Both the position numbers and the translations under genes were made by a program. The notes under the pieces are model-generated. The model did not search any database, was not told where the DNA came from, and worked only from the letters and a program-made list of their open reading frames with translations. DNA of 64,000 bases from Davidsoniella eucalypti (Eukaryota > Ascomycota > Sordariomycetes > Microascales > Ceratocystidaceae): positions 248,001 through 312,000 of the forward strand of contig RMBW01000020.1 of NCBI GenBank assembly GCA_004009845.1, given 5' to 3'. Each line of letters starts with the position of its first letter. Within the stretch, counting starts at the first letter, position 1. Shown piece by piece: positions 11,262 to 25,184 of this stretch.

Positions 11262-12970
11262 CTAGGACCACCACCACGGGCTACCGCTCGTGTTTACCGG
11301 TGTGAATATGGGTGACCGCAAGCTGCGACGTACACCCGGGTGTGGCATCCATTCGTCGTCGTCGAGATAGATGCTCTCAGGTCGCTTCTTAGCCGGCTTG
11401 GGCTTGGGCGGCATGGCGAAACGTAGGGAAGCGGGTGTAGTTGAACGTGGGATCTCGAGGATCTTATAGCTCCGGCGTCGCCCATCTTTGTCGGCTCCTG
11501 CGTCCTTATCAGCTGGATCAACCGGGGCGAAGATGGGCAAACACCCAGCACTAGCGGCCGAGTTCCGCTTGATATCCTCGGGAGTGTTTTCTACCTGACC
11601 CTCGGGATCGGTAGTAGTTGTAGATGTTGCGGTAGTGGGTGGCTTGGAAGCGGCAGCCTCCGCGGCGTATTGCGTTATGTTCTCGCCCCATGGTATCGTA
11701 TCTCGTGAGGGCAACGGGCGGTGATTCGGTGGTTGCTGGATATATGGCGGCTTCGGCTGTTGCAGAACTTGCTGGAGCGGGTGTTGCAGGTTATGGGGGA
11801 AGATATCAAAGGTCTCTTTCATGATAGAAGTGTCTCTGTCGAACTCGTTGGGCTCGTGTGACTGGGTCTCTCGCAGTGGAAGATATATGTAGCGCAATGC
11901 GAAGACGCAGGCCCAGGCAATGGTGAGGGCGATCTCTACCATGGTCAGGTTCGTATAGGTCACGGTGGTATAAGTGATATCGGCAAAGTCTACAGTGGAT
12001 GTGAAGGCGCGGGCACGCAGGACCGCCACGATACAAATTCTAGATCGGTTAGAAGCCAGCTCGCGGAGATGTGCCTATACGATCGAGAAAACTTACATGT
12101 AGCCAATCACTGGCATCGCACACAGCAGAATATGGTGCCATAGCGGAACCACAACATAGAATAGTAGCGGTATCGGCAGCGTGAATATCAGCACGTTCGA
12201 TGCCACATGGAGGCCCAGATTGACCCAGAACACACTGTGTGGATGACAGTACACTTTGGCAGGGGAATTGCTACTGCTCTGGTAGTCCCAGATCCACGAT
12301 AGTGGCACACAGGCGGTGAAGATGCTGACGATGATCCACAGATGGGCAATGACAACGAAGCCGAGAATCAGCTTGCACAGCACCCGTGGCGCCTGGAAGG
12401 TTAGAAGCCGGAGGTACAGGCACAGAATCGAGCACTTGGTGAAGGCCACAACGAGCGTATAGGCTAGGCCATCGAGCCAGAGCATCTATCGCAGTAGCCG
12501 TATTAGATCTAGTGATACGGGATATCACGGTTTCAAGTGGTCTGTGCTTACCTTTAGGAATATGCCTAGCTCGTTTTCATAGCCAGACTGGTGGTAGCCC
12601 AGGCCATTGCTGTTCACTAATCATCGGCGAGTCAGTCGTGATCTCCAGTCACCGCCTATTCGGGAGTATGGAAGAAGTGCTCTTACTCGATATGGATGCT
12701 CCTGTAGCCACAAAGGCGCATATCTAGCAGTACCAAAGACTAGTTAATACATCGGGCGCTCGACACCGAGTCAGGCGGTCTCCTAGAGGCTCGAGCCCAA
12801 CTTACAGCAGCGAGGACGAGCAAGGCATGCTCCCATCGCCATTTGCGCAACGGCACACGATCCGAGCACAGTCTGAGGCCTAGCAGCGAGCTTGACATGA
12901 AGACGCACAGAACCACGCATGGGACGACAGTGATGCCGGCGAAGTCGCCAACGGCGGCGGTTTCAGCCAT
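11262..12970 (-). CDS. Fungal rhodopsin-domain integral membrane protein (PTH11/SAT4-like class)
   Basis: Five exons keep one frame: 12970-12806, 12723-12687, 12616-12552, 12485-12097 and 12039-11262. They give 477 aa. The first ~290 residues hold about seven hydrophobic segments (for example 'GDFAGITVVPCVVLCVFMSS', 'LCKLILGFVVIAHLWIIVSI', 'NVLIFTLPIPLLFYVVVPLW'). Features typical of the fungal rhodopsin domain are present: 'GLGYHQSG' in an extracellular loop, 'KCSILCLYLRLL', 'CVPLSWIWD', and 'STVDFADITYT' before the last helix. The C-terminal ~190 residues are hydrophilic, rich in Pro, Ser and Lys, and predicted cytosolic. These proteins resemble GPCRs of plant-associated fungi, but most have no known ligand; the function here is not known. 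No Cys-rich CFEM domain precedes it. The 37-nt second exon is unusually small. Confidence 0.85.
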
Positions 12971-15900
12971 GGCGTCGCCGAAACGACGGAGCGGTGTTGT
13001 ATGTATGTATATAGCAAAGGCAGGATGGAACGAGGGCAGGTTGGATGACCGGAAGCGGTTCGGCGGGGGTGCTCTCTTGTTTCCTTTCTTTCTCGGAATG
13101 TCACGATGTGCCCAGAATACCCTTCAGGATAAGATACAGCGCCTGGTCCAACACTGAGACGACAAACACAGCAACGTAGAGCCCAGCAGTAAACAGCGCC
13201 ATGCAGCAGAGTTGGCGACGCGGATAGGGCGGCAGCAGGTGTAGTTAAGGCGGAAGAAACGCCCTCTGTGTCTGTTTGTGTGCTCGGAAGGCAGTGTAAT
13301 TGTAATTGTGACGAGATCCAGGGCGACGGGGGCAAGTTGTCAGCCTACGGACTGGCTGGCTGGCTGGTTCTGTTGCTATAGAGCGCGAGATTGGTGTAGA
13401 TCTGCTGGCAGGCGGGATACGAACGCAAGTGTCTCCTCTATACTACCAAGTATAAGATAAGATATAAGATGTTCGCAGCCCGCGCTCAGCTACGCCTTCT
13501 TCTCAGATATCGACTTGGGTTGAAGGGATAGATAATCTGTGGCTTCCGGAGATGACGCCGCCCTTTCTAGTTTCCTCTTGATATCCCTCCAGGTCTTCTT
13601 GTTATTTTATTTTTATTCAAATAGCAGCTATAAGCTCGACAAGACGGGAAAAGGAAAAGGAAAAGAGATTGAAGTTTCGTCGTCAAGAACGGCATCGTCG
13701 GCTTCATATTTGCACAATTTGAGTAACTAACCCTGGCTATTTTCAAGTACATGTACTATTTGTCTCGAGGGCGTCATAGCCGCTGGGATTCCCTTCAGCA
13801 ACCACCTGCTCCATGGTCCCCGGCCTTGAAGCGAGAAAAGAAGACCAGAAAATGTAGAGCAGCTTTGCTTCACTATTGCTGTACTTTCACTCACTACGTG
13901 CGTACAGCAGCATTTCCAAGCCAATCAGCAAGCCAGACTGTGTACTTTCGCACACGATAGCGAGTCCGACGGCCTAGCAGGAAGATCACGATCGGCTCGC
14001 CTTTTGCCTTGGTGGCGCTCTTTGAAACTATGAAGCCACCCATGACTGGAAAATAAAGTGTCAAATAACACCTATACGGGGGCCGGTCAGCTGGTATGGG
14101 ACAGGCTCCAAGCGAACGCCTTCAGGACGGATCACAGGGAAGATCTGCGTCTCTGAGTAGCAGTGCGAACATGGCAGCCTTTCATGCTGACGGACAATGT
14201 ATCTCCAAAAGAAAACAAAAGATAGCTGTTCTTCTCTCCTTCTGCTCGCCCGGCTGATATCAGGCATGTACAGACTCGTCGTCTAGTCCAGTCTCGACTC
14301 TGCCGTGCACCAAGACCAATGAGGAACGACGAACTAGTGCTACTTCTTTCCTCTATTCCTCTCATAATCGTCTCTGGGAACTGTAGCCTCGCAGGCCAGA
14401 GCGTGTACAAATATTGATAAAACTATTGAAGCCAGGGTCGTGATAAGCTGTACTTATATACATCTGTACTCTATTCCACGAAAATCACCAAATAGATCTT
14501 CGTCGATAGCCGTCTAGCCAAAAGGTCTGCTGGTCAACTACAAAAGACAACCAGAGAGCATGTCTTCTAACCCTGGTGGTTAGGGTTGGCATGCTTGCTC
14601 TTCAACATTCTCGTCCACCGACTTCTTCTGTTCGTTGGGACAAACACATGTCGTCCGACTTACATAGTCGAGGTGCCATGCATGAGAGACGTTGATGTAT
14701 TACCAGAGATTCCTCATCATACTCTGTCCCCCCTCTCTCCATCTTTCTCTATTTGCACCCCATGAGATGTGCGAGATCAAGAACCCATTCAGCATCAGAC
14801 GGTAGTAGGAGTTGTAGATGTACAACTACTTCTAGCCAATCTACCGGCCAGTTGGTCAGGATCATTTCCGAATGGACATTCCGCAAGATACCGACCCAGC
14901 ACTTGTGGAAACTAGGTTGGAGACCAAAGATATGGTAGTAATATCGCCGTGTACTGGGAATTCAGCCTGAGAAGAGAAGTCAGAGCCAGAAGAAAACAAA
15001 CAATAAGAAACCGAAGTATAATAAGAATAAACACTCATGCTGTGATATCAAGCGCCGAGGACGAAAAGAAACACAGCCTCCTTCGGCAGTACTCGACGTA
15101 TCCGCCGCTGTCGTGAGACTTTCCAAGATCTTTGTCAGAGGCAATGTCTCTATCTTCCATATTCACGACAGACTGTACGGCGTCTGCAAATGCCCGGGCC
15201 GCGATAATACGATGCATACGGCAATTCGCCTCAGCATGACATGCTCCCTGGACCCGAAGAAGCCTGTCTGTTGTCTGTTTCCCTCTTGTTCTGGCCCGTC
15301 TTTCCTTTGTTGTTTTTCCTTTTTTTGGGTTTGGGCGAACGGGCCATCTGAGGACTCGAGCGTTACTCTATCCGTTCCCATTGCCGGCTCCTGACTGGTC
15401 TGCTTTGTTTTTCCTATACTGGTTAGGAACACACTGACATAATGGTAGCATAAACGACAGTGTCACAGTAGCAGCGGCCCCTCATCACTTAGGAGGCAGG
15501 GACAAGCAAGCCAGCACTGCGAGGAAACAAAGATATTAAAAAGAAAAAACGACGTCAAGCGGGTTTTTAGGTGTGTCCGTCCAGAATGTAGCATTGAGTA
15601 GTTCTTTTCCTATTTCTAGTACGACCCAGCGGAAACCGAAATAGAGTAGCCTGTATTTGGCCCCGAAGTCAAGGTCGAGGCTGATGGTGACTGATATAGT
15701 GAATATAAACCCCTTAGTTATAGTACGTAGTTATATCTTTTCAGGCTCTGCTACACAGCACGAAGCTAGACTTGTTAAGATATGAGCTGAATATCAGCCC
15801 ATTCCAGATTCGAGTTTGACTTGTTTTTGTTTACTTTGGTTCAATCTACCACCTTCAAAAGTGGATTTCTTTTCTTCTTCCGCTGTTGTAACGTAGTTTT

Positions 15901-18900
15901 GGAATAGCAGAAGATGCTCATTAAGTGTAGTCATGAATGCTACTACGCCAAATTCGACTACCACGTCAAAGTCAGCGTGACTAAAGGAAAATGAGGTGAA
16001 GAAATGGTACACCAAGTCCGAAACGGTCTGTCCAGAGCCTCATTCCCGGTAATATCAAAAGGCGTGACCAAGGTTCGGGGACAACGAGCCGAGGCCTGTA
16101 GCTTGACTATATGTATGCATATACGATGTATACTTACATATCTGTATATGTTTTGGCCAACAAAAGAATGGGGGCGGTCTCCGGTGCACATACATGTATA
16201 ATTTAAAACATGCTAGCAAAGGCCTGATCTTGTTACGTTTGTGGCTTGAACTTTTAGTGATTATAAGTATATACATACTTATACTCAGGGTTATACACTA
16301 CCTCTTGATCGGGATTCTTTTCTGAATTAACAGAGAAAAATTAGAATAAGAAATAAAAGGGCGCTTTTTCGTCTGCAAGGCATTTACATTTATTTAATTT
16401 TTAGCATAATTATAAGTAGACTACAGAGTCAGCTCAAGAATCCACTGAGATGAGAGGATAAACAGATGAAGCCCGAGCAAGAAAAAAAAGGAATAATAAC
16501 AGGAAAGTAAAAACCAGGAAAAGATGTGCTAACTCAAAAGGGTATTTGACTATATCTGTATATTTGTTTTCTTTCTATCTGCATGTCTCTTACTTTTAAT
16601 GAGCCGTACGCACGTAAACTTCTTTACCAATAATTTTATTTCCAACTTTCCAAGACACAAAGATGGCCGGCGGGACTTTAAACCCAACACTAGCCTGTAA
16701 TCGATCCAAGATGAGACTACTACGCGGACTGATATCATATATTAAAGCGTTAGTAGCAACTTTTGGCATGACTGCTTTATACTATAGCCCGTAGGAGTGC
16801 TAGTCAAGTCATAAGACGGGACTAGTCTTGGTATATAATACGATGAAGAATTCAAGCCAGACTGAATGCTCCATCGACATATGTAGTATATCTTTAACAA
16901 GGCATTAGTTTTGTCTTTGGTTTGTAACTCTTGTTTGTTTGTCCCTCTATTTTTAATCATCTTTCTTGAATCCACGAATGATTAAAGCTGAACAGCCTAG
17001 TCAGCTACCCCCCCCCCCTAATTACTATAAGTAGAGCTCGGTACATATAGTGCTTCAGAGTGCCTGTCTCATCCCCTACAGATACTAGGCAGGGTCATTT
17101 CGCGATATTCAGGTCCCAAAGACCTTGTTTTCTTGGGTGAGCCAAATATAACACAATAGACTTGGCTTATAGTCATTTTGAACGACCATCACTAGTCCCA
17201 AGAGCTGCGCCAATCAATATCCCACTTACAGTCTCTCTGTTTATAAATAATTTTCACTTTGGCGTTGACCGATGGCAGCTAGAAGCATGTAGTAAACATC
17301 GGTGTGGCATGTGATATCCAAGCCACTTGAAGCAACCTTCAATTACATGCTGTACTTATAGTAGAGAGTCCTGGGGTCCCTGCTGAAATTCGAGCCATCT
17401 TACGTGTAATGGGAGACTTGCTGAGATATCCTGATGCAAGCTGTACTGTGTACACAAATAATGAAATTGTCCAGGAGCTGATTAGCTCAGGCCGTGCGGG
17501 AGGATCCCTTCTTCTATTGCGAAGATCTCTTTGGGGGAGGGAGGTGAACTCTTTATCACAGCGATCTCTACTGTTTATGAACTACTTTCTCTTAAACTAT
17601 GGCTTATAAGCTATAACATTGGCCTGTTAAGTGCTTGACCTAAGCTTCATAGTATCACCAGATTCAAAAGAGTCAACACACTCAACGCTCAGCCCCTTCC
17701 TTTGGGATATCTAAGCTCAACCCGGTCGTAAAGGGCTTAATTGCTGCTACATCGCCATAATGGAATATGCTTCGGTTTATACAATAGGGGTCATGAGATC
17801 AACACTCAATAATCATGACCTCTTATGTCTATCTCGTTATACATTCTACCCTATTATTGCGATTCCCATACAAAGAGGCGTCGTTGGGAAAATTGAAAAT
17901 TCAGCAGATTACTGCAGCTAATAACCAGTATGATATAAGTAGTAAGTATATCCTTCTTCAAACACTAGCGATTTCGATCATAACCTGCGATATCGCTCGC
18001 TTGCGGATATTAAATCAGATTCCAGACACAAACGATGCCCTATATAGTATATCAATAGGCGATAGGTCCAAAGGCTAATGAGCCCTAGAGTGGGAACCAA
18101 GAAAAACACGCCCATTTATCCTCTAGGCTACATGTAAGCTCACTGTAGCACCAAAAAGAGATAATAACCTCTCTTCTAGGCGACCCTGGAAACCAAATAC
18201 GGGGCACCAATATGCGAAAATAACAAGCGAGGCAGCTCGCTAATATAAAATAGATTGAATGCCTACAGAGTCCAGAATCGACAAAAGTTCACAAGGCAAT
18301 ACGGACATTGGTATACGGTTGAACTAGTTGTAGTTGTATGTAAAGGATATGGACCTCTTTTTTAGAATCTCGCACAATTAAACAATCAAATAATAAGAAC
18401 CTAGCCCACTTACTATCGGCCCAGGAATTTGGAAGATGTGGGATTTTTGAGGGGACATTCCCCTAGCAACTCTTCCTTACACTTCTGTCATCTAACCTCA
18501 GGCCTCAAAGTCTTTGTAGCCAGGATTTTTATTTACTATCTGGGTTTAGGAGGCCGTTTTCCGAAGAGAATACTATTCCCGGTTTAGACAGCAGTTTTAG
18601 GTTTTCTTCTCTTCAATGATGTTTGAACGATGAGACTCTAAATTAACAGTGTAAAGCTAGTCTCGCCGCTTTGGTAGACTTTCTTTCCTCTTTTCCTCTT
18701 TTCCTCTTTCCACCATCCAGGCCCCTGTCCATCTCTGATCCTCGCCTGTTTTTTGTCATCTCTCGCCTTGGAGCTTCTTGTTAGGATGGATTTCCCAGCT
18801 TTGCGGGTTACATCGCTGGCTAGATCAAATCGGGGTTGTTTTATATTCTAATAGATAGTCGGTCAGTAAGAATCAGTGTCCCAGGAGTATTCTCCAATAT

Positions 18901-21900
18901 CGTCGATCGGGACGCAATATGTGCTGTTTGGTCATTTTCTGGTCGTGACAGAGTATAGCGGTAGTTTTCTCACACCAAACTAGCAACTATCACACAAACC
19001 CTGGTCTCAGACAACCCTTGTCTTGAGCCAGCTGCGTCTAGCTTTTGAAGGGTCAAATCTCCGGTGCCACAAGCAACCCTTGATATAAAATAAAAAAATT
19101 GGGTTGGCTTTGGATCATCGCCGATGAGCTAACAGCAGATATGTAATAGCACTTATCTGTTCCGAGCTATAATGGGTTTATTATTGATTTTGCTAGGGTT
19201 GGCTGGGAACTTCTCTAGACGCTAACAACATGATGCTATTGCTCTTGGAGCGCCGTCAATGCGCCGATGCCTGACTAATTATGCTGGGAACTGACAAGCA
19301 ACTAGTAGATTTTCTCGATTTTCTCGTTTACAGCAGCCTCTTACAACTGTGTGTACTGATATACTGTACGGAGAATTATCTCCCCGGTTGATAGGGCGGA
19401 CCCTGTGCTCATCAATCAAGACTCAGTTCATCAGTCAACCTGAACAGGTCCTAGCCATCATGAAGATCAACAAAGACTACAATGCATTATACTGATACAA
19501 GTGTACGTGTTGATTGATGCCACCCGATGCTTTCAGTTATGAAGCAGAGATTTCCACCCATCCTCGGTTTATTATTGTTATGATTATTAATTTTTTTTCA
19601 AGGAAACAAGTGCCCCTCAGGCCCTCAGCTTGGTCTGTCATGCCTACCCGTGCAGGAAGGAAAGGAAGGAACAGCACTAGCTGTAGTAACTACATGTATG
19701 TACACATGTACTATGTAGTATATTTCAAGTTTCAAGACCCCACGTCTGTGTTGTTCCTGCTGTTTTCTCTCCCTCTTGTTGTGCATGCAACTATATTATG
19801 CTTCTAATGCCACTTTCCTCTTGTGATTTATGCAACAAGCAGACTGGATTTGCACGATAGCCATGGCGGCAGGAGCCCTCATAGGCGACATCCGTAATGG
19901 CCTGTGAAAAGTCTGCACTGTGATCTGTGATCTGTAATCTGTGATCTGAACCGCGTTGACACCACTACAAGGCAACTCTACAGCATTGTAGATGGGATAG
20001 AGGCTTTTATTAGCCCTCTGAATCGCGATTGCTCTATCCTCTCCATCCCACTCACGGACAGGCTTATTCCGCTCCGCCTGTCACTTTGGCGATTGCAAGT
20101 GTACCTACAGATATGTATACAGCATGTATATATGTACAGATATACATATAGCTGTACATGCGAAACGACCTGCGCTAGCGCCAACCACTAGCTGTTCTTT
20201 CTGGTTGCTACTATTGCCTCCCACTATTGCTCTCGCAAGGCAACGGCTGCCCAAACTTCCTTCTGGCCCGATGAGGCCCCGTCACATCCTATTGGTACAA
20301 CACACAGACAGGCACAGTTGCTTTGACTCTTCGCGGTGCTTGCTCTTTTCCAAGAAATAGCCACTGACAACAAAGAGACTTTGGCATTCGTGTCCGATCG
20401 AGCTCTAGAGTACTGCCTGAGGAGTTCGGCTGCTATATTATCGTTATTTTACCACCCCCCTCTTGCTTTATGTCTGTCACTTACCGTAGCAGCCAATAGC
20501 CAGTATTTGGAAAACCAATACGGACCCCTGGAATCGCTCGCACAGAGGCCCCAAGCCTTCCTGAAAGGAGCGTGATAGGAATATGGGAACGCTCAGAGGA
20601 AGACGGGAAATGCAGTACGTACGGCCATTGCTAGAGCATTGCTTGCTATCCTGCTGCTGGTTCCTTGTGTGCGGGAATCTCGTGATGCATCTGCCCCTCT
20701 ACAGCCCCTCGTTGCCCCGTAATCGCAGCAGCTTCGCAGCACACAAATACAAATACACATGTATATGCAGATCTTGGGCATGACACCGCCTGGAAGCTGC
20801 ATTACCTTGTTTGCTCCCTCCTCGCCCTCTCTATCCTGTAGCACGGCTCTGGTACTAAGCAAACCCCTCGATCGACTCAGACACGAGAACCAGAACTCGC
20901 ACTGAACTCTAGCACCCAATCATGAACAATAAGCCAGCACCGAGAACTCATAGCTCTTTGCCGAACGAACCACTCCTGGAACCCTGTCTGCCATCCCCGG
21001 CGTCGTCTCGTCTTTGTCTCGTACTGCTCTTAAAGCACATAGCTTACCACCTAGCACAACGACACTTGCAGCTACAGATATGTGTGTAGTCCTTTTGCTT
21101 GGCTATCACTACTCATATCTACCACTAGACACGCCCGATCCTTTTTACCTTTGCGTTAGTCTGGCGCCAGCGAAGGAAGCGATTCTCGTGCTCGGGCCTA
21201 TAAGCGGCGTGCACTACCAATTACTACAAACAATCCGCCGCTGTTGGTTTTTTTTTCCTGCAGTTGTATAGTACCAGGTAGTACTTATACAACTTCAGTA
21301 TTAGTCCTGCTCTCTTCCTTGTTTGTGCGTTACGCGATTCTATCCGCCATCACGTCTAAGCAGCTGTCCTTACGACTGTTTGCTACCGCTACTACATGTA
21401 CATGCACTACTACTAGTTTTCTCTTCCGCAAGCTACTACTACTCGAAGCATGGTCCTTGTCTGTGTTCCATATTCGATTCAGCCTACCTTGACTGAGCCA
21501 AGCAGAGTGACCACCATAGTTGTTATAGCCAGGCCGATATTTGAACCAGCCGTCATCCACTTCCCACTGGCAATCCGGGGCGCCCAAGCTTCTATTCTCC
21601 ATTCCCTGTTCTCTTGTTCTTTCCTGCTTTTCTACTTCCATCTCTCGTTCTTATACATGTCTTGGTCCTTATCATCCCTTGGATCGTAACCCCAAGACAT
21701 CTCGAATTGTGCTCGCTAGTCACTATCCACTGACATCCTCTACCACTATACTTTGGCTCTGCCTCTTTTTGTTCCAGTCTCGAACCTCTGAATCATTGTA
21801 CCAATATCTCACGTTGTCGGAGTGCTAGACAAGGCCTATATACATATCAGTCACTACGAGTTGATCCCGTTGTGTCTCTGAATCCAAGACTTCCCTTGGT

Positions 21901-22728
21901 CCTCTGCACGAATCTAACACGACAGTGCTTGCCTGCTAGCCAGTCAAACAAACGAACGCCTTCTTGTGGTCCTGATCGCCATTTTGATACTCTCGCCTTT
22001 CCTTCAACAAGATTCCTTTAATCTGCTGTTGTAACCGTTACTATTCTTCCTAGAGTGTTGCTACTGACCTCGCAATCTTGTCTTAAGCCGGTACACTGCC
22101 CACTCTACTTTATTCAGCGCCCGTCTAGCCAATCCCGTCATTCCTATCCATTCCCCTGAACTAGGTATACTCTCTTTGCAAGAGCTTGCAAACACGGAAC
22201 ATCATCCACCCCCTGTGAAGCAGGCCTCTTTATAGGGCACTACAACACCCTAGACACGCGACCTCTAGGATAGTCAGAGTAAAAACGACCGGTATCTCTC
22301 ATCTTGACCGTTTCTGCGTTTGAAGGTTCTTAAAGGAACAACCGGCAGTCGAAACTCATAAACTACCCACTGTCTGTTCCAAAAGTTTACCTTCTACTAT
22401 CTTGCACAGCATTATAATACAACGTTCTTGCTTTCTTTGCTCTCTCTTTCCCTTCTTTTTCTCTCCCTTTCTATTCTAGTGGGTCTTCTAGATTTCTGTC
22501 AGTTTCGTTCTCATATCACGTGAAAGACAATACTTGCTTTTCAACGTATTAAACTTGACATCTGACTTACACTGATCGACACAACCAACCATCAAGTTTG
22601 TTCAATCAGTGCCATCCATCTCTCGGAACGTGCACGAGCTTTCTTTTGTACTGTTTTAGCACTCCCCACATTCCGCCCAATACCAGGACAATACAGATAT
22701 ATCGACCACATCACGAACCACAGCATCG
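12971..22728. other. Large gene-poor intergenic region, 9.8 kb
   Basis: I find no gene here. All frames are short, lack conserved motifs, and many start without ATG. Visible structures are an 11-nt C-run (17008-17018), TACATGTA-type palindromes (near 13747, 16193, 19692, 21395), TATG/TACA repeats (16262-16285, 20112-20165) and long C/T-rich tracts from about 20600 to 22500. The latter are densest at 22430-22500 and look like a fungal pyrimidine-rich promoter and leader for the downstream URC4 gene. I see no transposase or reverse transcriptase motifs. Non-coding transcripts or a long leader with introns could be present and cannot be excluded. Confidence 0.55.
22430..22500 (+). promoter_or_regulatory. 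C/T-rich tract upstream of URC4
   Basis: An almost pure pyrimidine stretch on the coding strand lies 230-300 bp before the URC4 ATG. Such CT tracts often precede transcription starts of filamentous-fungal genes; the role here is inferred from position only. Confidence 0.4.
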
Positions 22729-24562
22729 ATGATGGGCATCTTCACACGCAAAAAGACCGGCAACATGGCGCCGCCCGAAAAGCCACCTATCCAGACTTGC
22801 GATTCCAACGGAAGCATCACCTCATCAAGCTCAAGCATCAAATCGCCCATTGGATCCAACATGCCCAGTTTCAGCCGCTCCTCAGCTGGCAGCGGATCTC
22901 CCGGCACGCCCATTACACCATTTTCTCCTACCATGAAGCTATCTATTCCTAGATCGCCTGACCCGAATATCGACCCTGCTGGCTACCTCCGCAGTCTAAA
23001 CTCAGTTAGAGAACGCTCTCAAGTTCTAGCGGAGAAAGCCTGCCACAACGACCTTGCGCACTTCGACGTCGACATGAGCAAGTTCTGCGATGTTGTTAGA
23101 TTTACTAGCCAGATTATCAAGGTGAGTGCTCTCTTGCCCAGCTCCAGCTTGGTGATGAGCTGGCGTACAGCACATAGATTGACCGACACAAACAACTAAC
23201 GCCACCATTTAGCGAGACTACGATGCTCCTTTCAACACTATTCCTGCACATGGCCGTTACCAGCATTTTTGCATTGGCGGTAGAGATAGAATCCAGCACA
23301 TGCTGGCTACCTTCCCTGCTGATGTCGATAATCATGAGAAGTGCCGCCGTCTGGTTGATCTCTTCTTGATGAGCGTTCTTATAGATGCTGGTGCTGGTCC
23401 CCAGTGGTCGTATAAGAGCGCAGAAAACAACCGGATCTATCGCCGCTCCGAAGGAATTGCGATTGCTAGCTTGGAGATGTTCAAGTCGGTAAGTACACAT
23501 AATGGCGTCCATCAAAAGTGAACCATTCAGTGGAAACCCAGCTAACTTTTGTGTTTTCCAGGGTCTTTTCTCCAGCAATCCCAGCAACCGCTGTCAGGTC
23601 GATAAGGAAGCCCTCAAGAGGCTCACCGTTTCTGCTGTTGCCAACGGCCTTCAGTCTCGCCCAGGAAACGAAATTACCGGTGTCGAAGGCAGAACCCACT
23701 TGCTCGTCAGACTTGCCGCCGCTCTAGAGAATGAGGAAACTTTCGGACCCGATGGTAGACCGGGAAATCTGGTTGGTAAGTCAAGATACATACAACGACT
23801 GTGTGAATGGAAAGTTACTAACACGTAATAGACTTTCTCCTATCTCACCCATCAACACAAGCTTCCTCCAAACTCATAGTACCTATTAACCTCCTATGGA
23901 CCACATTGATAGAACGTCTTGAGTCTATCTGGCCTGAATCTCGCACAATCGTTGGTGGTGTTGCCCTAGGTGACGCCTGGCCCTGTAGCTCTATGCCCCA
24001 GGCTACATCACCAGGTGGATCACCAACCAATATCTCTACTTTCCCTTCTAGCGCCGGAGCACCAGCACCCTGGGAATCAATACTGCCCTTCCACAAGCCT
24101 ACTCAGTGGTTATGCTACAGTCTAATGCAGCCTATGCAGACTCTCTTGAAGATTCACTTCTCTGGCAGTGAGCTTCTCACTGGTCTTCCAGAGTACCGTA
24201 ATGGCGGCCTCTTCATCGACCTTGGTGTTCTTTCTCTAAAGCCCGGCGAGGAAGCCCGTGGCTTGGAACACTACAGCAGGTATTGCCAGCGTACCAACCA
24301 GAGGGCGAACGAGGTTGCTCCCATGTTCGATGCTAGCGACGACGTGATTGTTGAGTGGAGAGGTGTCACTGTTGGCTTCCTGGACATGCTTTGGTCTGAA
24401 GTCAACAAATACCTTGCCCCAGAACTTAACGGATACGAACTGTCCTTGGCACAGCTTATGGAGGCTGGTAGCTGGAAGGGCGGCCGTGAGATGGCCGAGG
24501 TCAGCCGTCCCAACACAAGAGAACCTCCAATTTTGATCGAAAGTGACGGGACCATGTTCTAA
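22729..24562 (+). CDS. URC4: DUF1688 protein, uracil catabolism protein Urc4-like
   Basis: Four exons (22729-23121, 23213-23488, 23562-23775, 23832-24562) give 537 aa. After a Ser/Pro-rich head of about 80 residues the sequence follows the DUF1688 family: 'DPAGYLRSLNSVRERSQ', 'HFDVDMSKFCDVVRFTSQII', 'VLIDAGAGPQWSYKS', 'SEGIAIASLEMF', 'VEGRTHLLVRLAAAL', 'FHKPTQWLCYSLMQPM', 'LPEYRNGGLFIDLGVLSLK' and 'VEWRGVTVGFLDMLW'. In Lachancea kluyveri, Urc4 is required for the URC pathway that degrades uracil as a nitrogen source; its chemical step is not settled. The partner URC1 (GTP cyclohydrolase II-like) is not in this window. Either of the two tandem Met codons could start translation. The family call is strong; the pathway role is inferred from the family. 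Confidence 0.86.
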
Positions 24563-25184
24563 GCTAGTCTCGTTTATGACATTGGGCAACAGTTAGTCTG
24601 CACCTACAATATCCTCTGCATCTTTCTTCTTCACAATTTGTCTTAAAGTTATCTATTTACAACTGATATCCACACACACACACCTTTTCCCCCGCAGGGT
24701 ATTGCAAGGCTCTGCTTGCTGTCTTTTATTTTTGTTTTATTTCTTACATTCTGTTGGTTGGCAAGATTTAATGGTACAGGAAGGATATGAATTTGGGTTT
24801 TTTTTTCGGTTGGGAATTTCTTTTTATATATATCACACATTCAAGCTCTATAAAAGCTAATTTAAAAAGTGCGTTTTAATTTTAAACACTATTACAATTC
24901 TACTATATATTTGTTTTTTACGGTGAAGGTTGAAGGTTGAATGAAGGAAGAAAATATAATACAAATATAACATGTTCTAAAGTAATGTACACGAGATATA
25001 CCGCTCTTGAGCCCCACTTCTGATGTTGTTTACAAGATAACCTTGTTACTAAGCCCCTCCCCAAAAAAACACAAGCTGGCGTGCATGTAGATGACCGGAT
25101 TGTTGTCGCTGAAAATGAAAACAATACTTGTCAAGGCGTTGTATCTCTCCCACTAATTTCTAGCCAGACTCTTGATTTATGTGA
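24563..25184. other. Convergent 3' intergenic region
   Basis: AT-rich DNA between the URC4 and OXA1 stop codons, with 'tttttttt' near 24799 and TATATA stretches near 24822-24835. It presumably holds both 3' UTRs. No gene is seen. Confidence 0.5.

Noticed and set aside
12880..13335. 151-codon minus-strand frame upstream of the rhodopsin-domain gene
   Set aside because: It overlaps the true first exon in another frame and has no recognisable domain; composition-driven.
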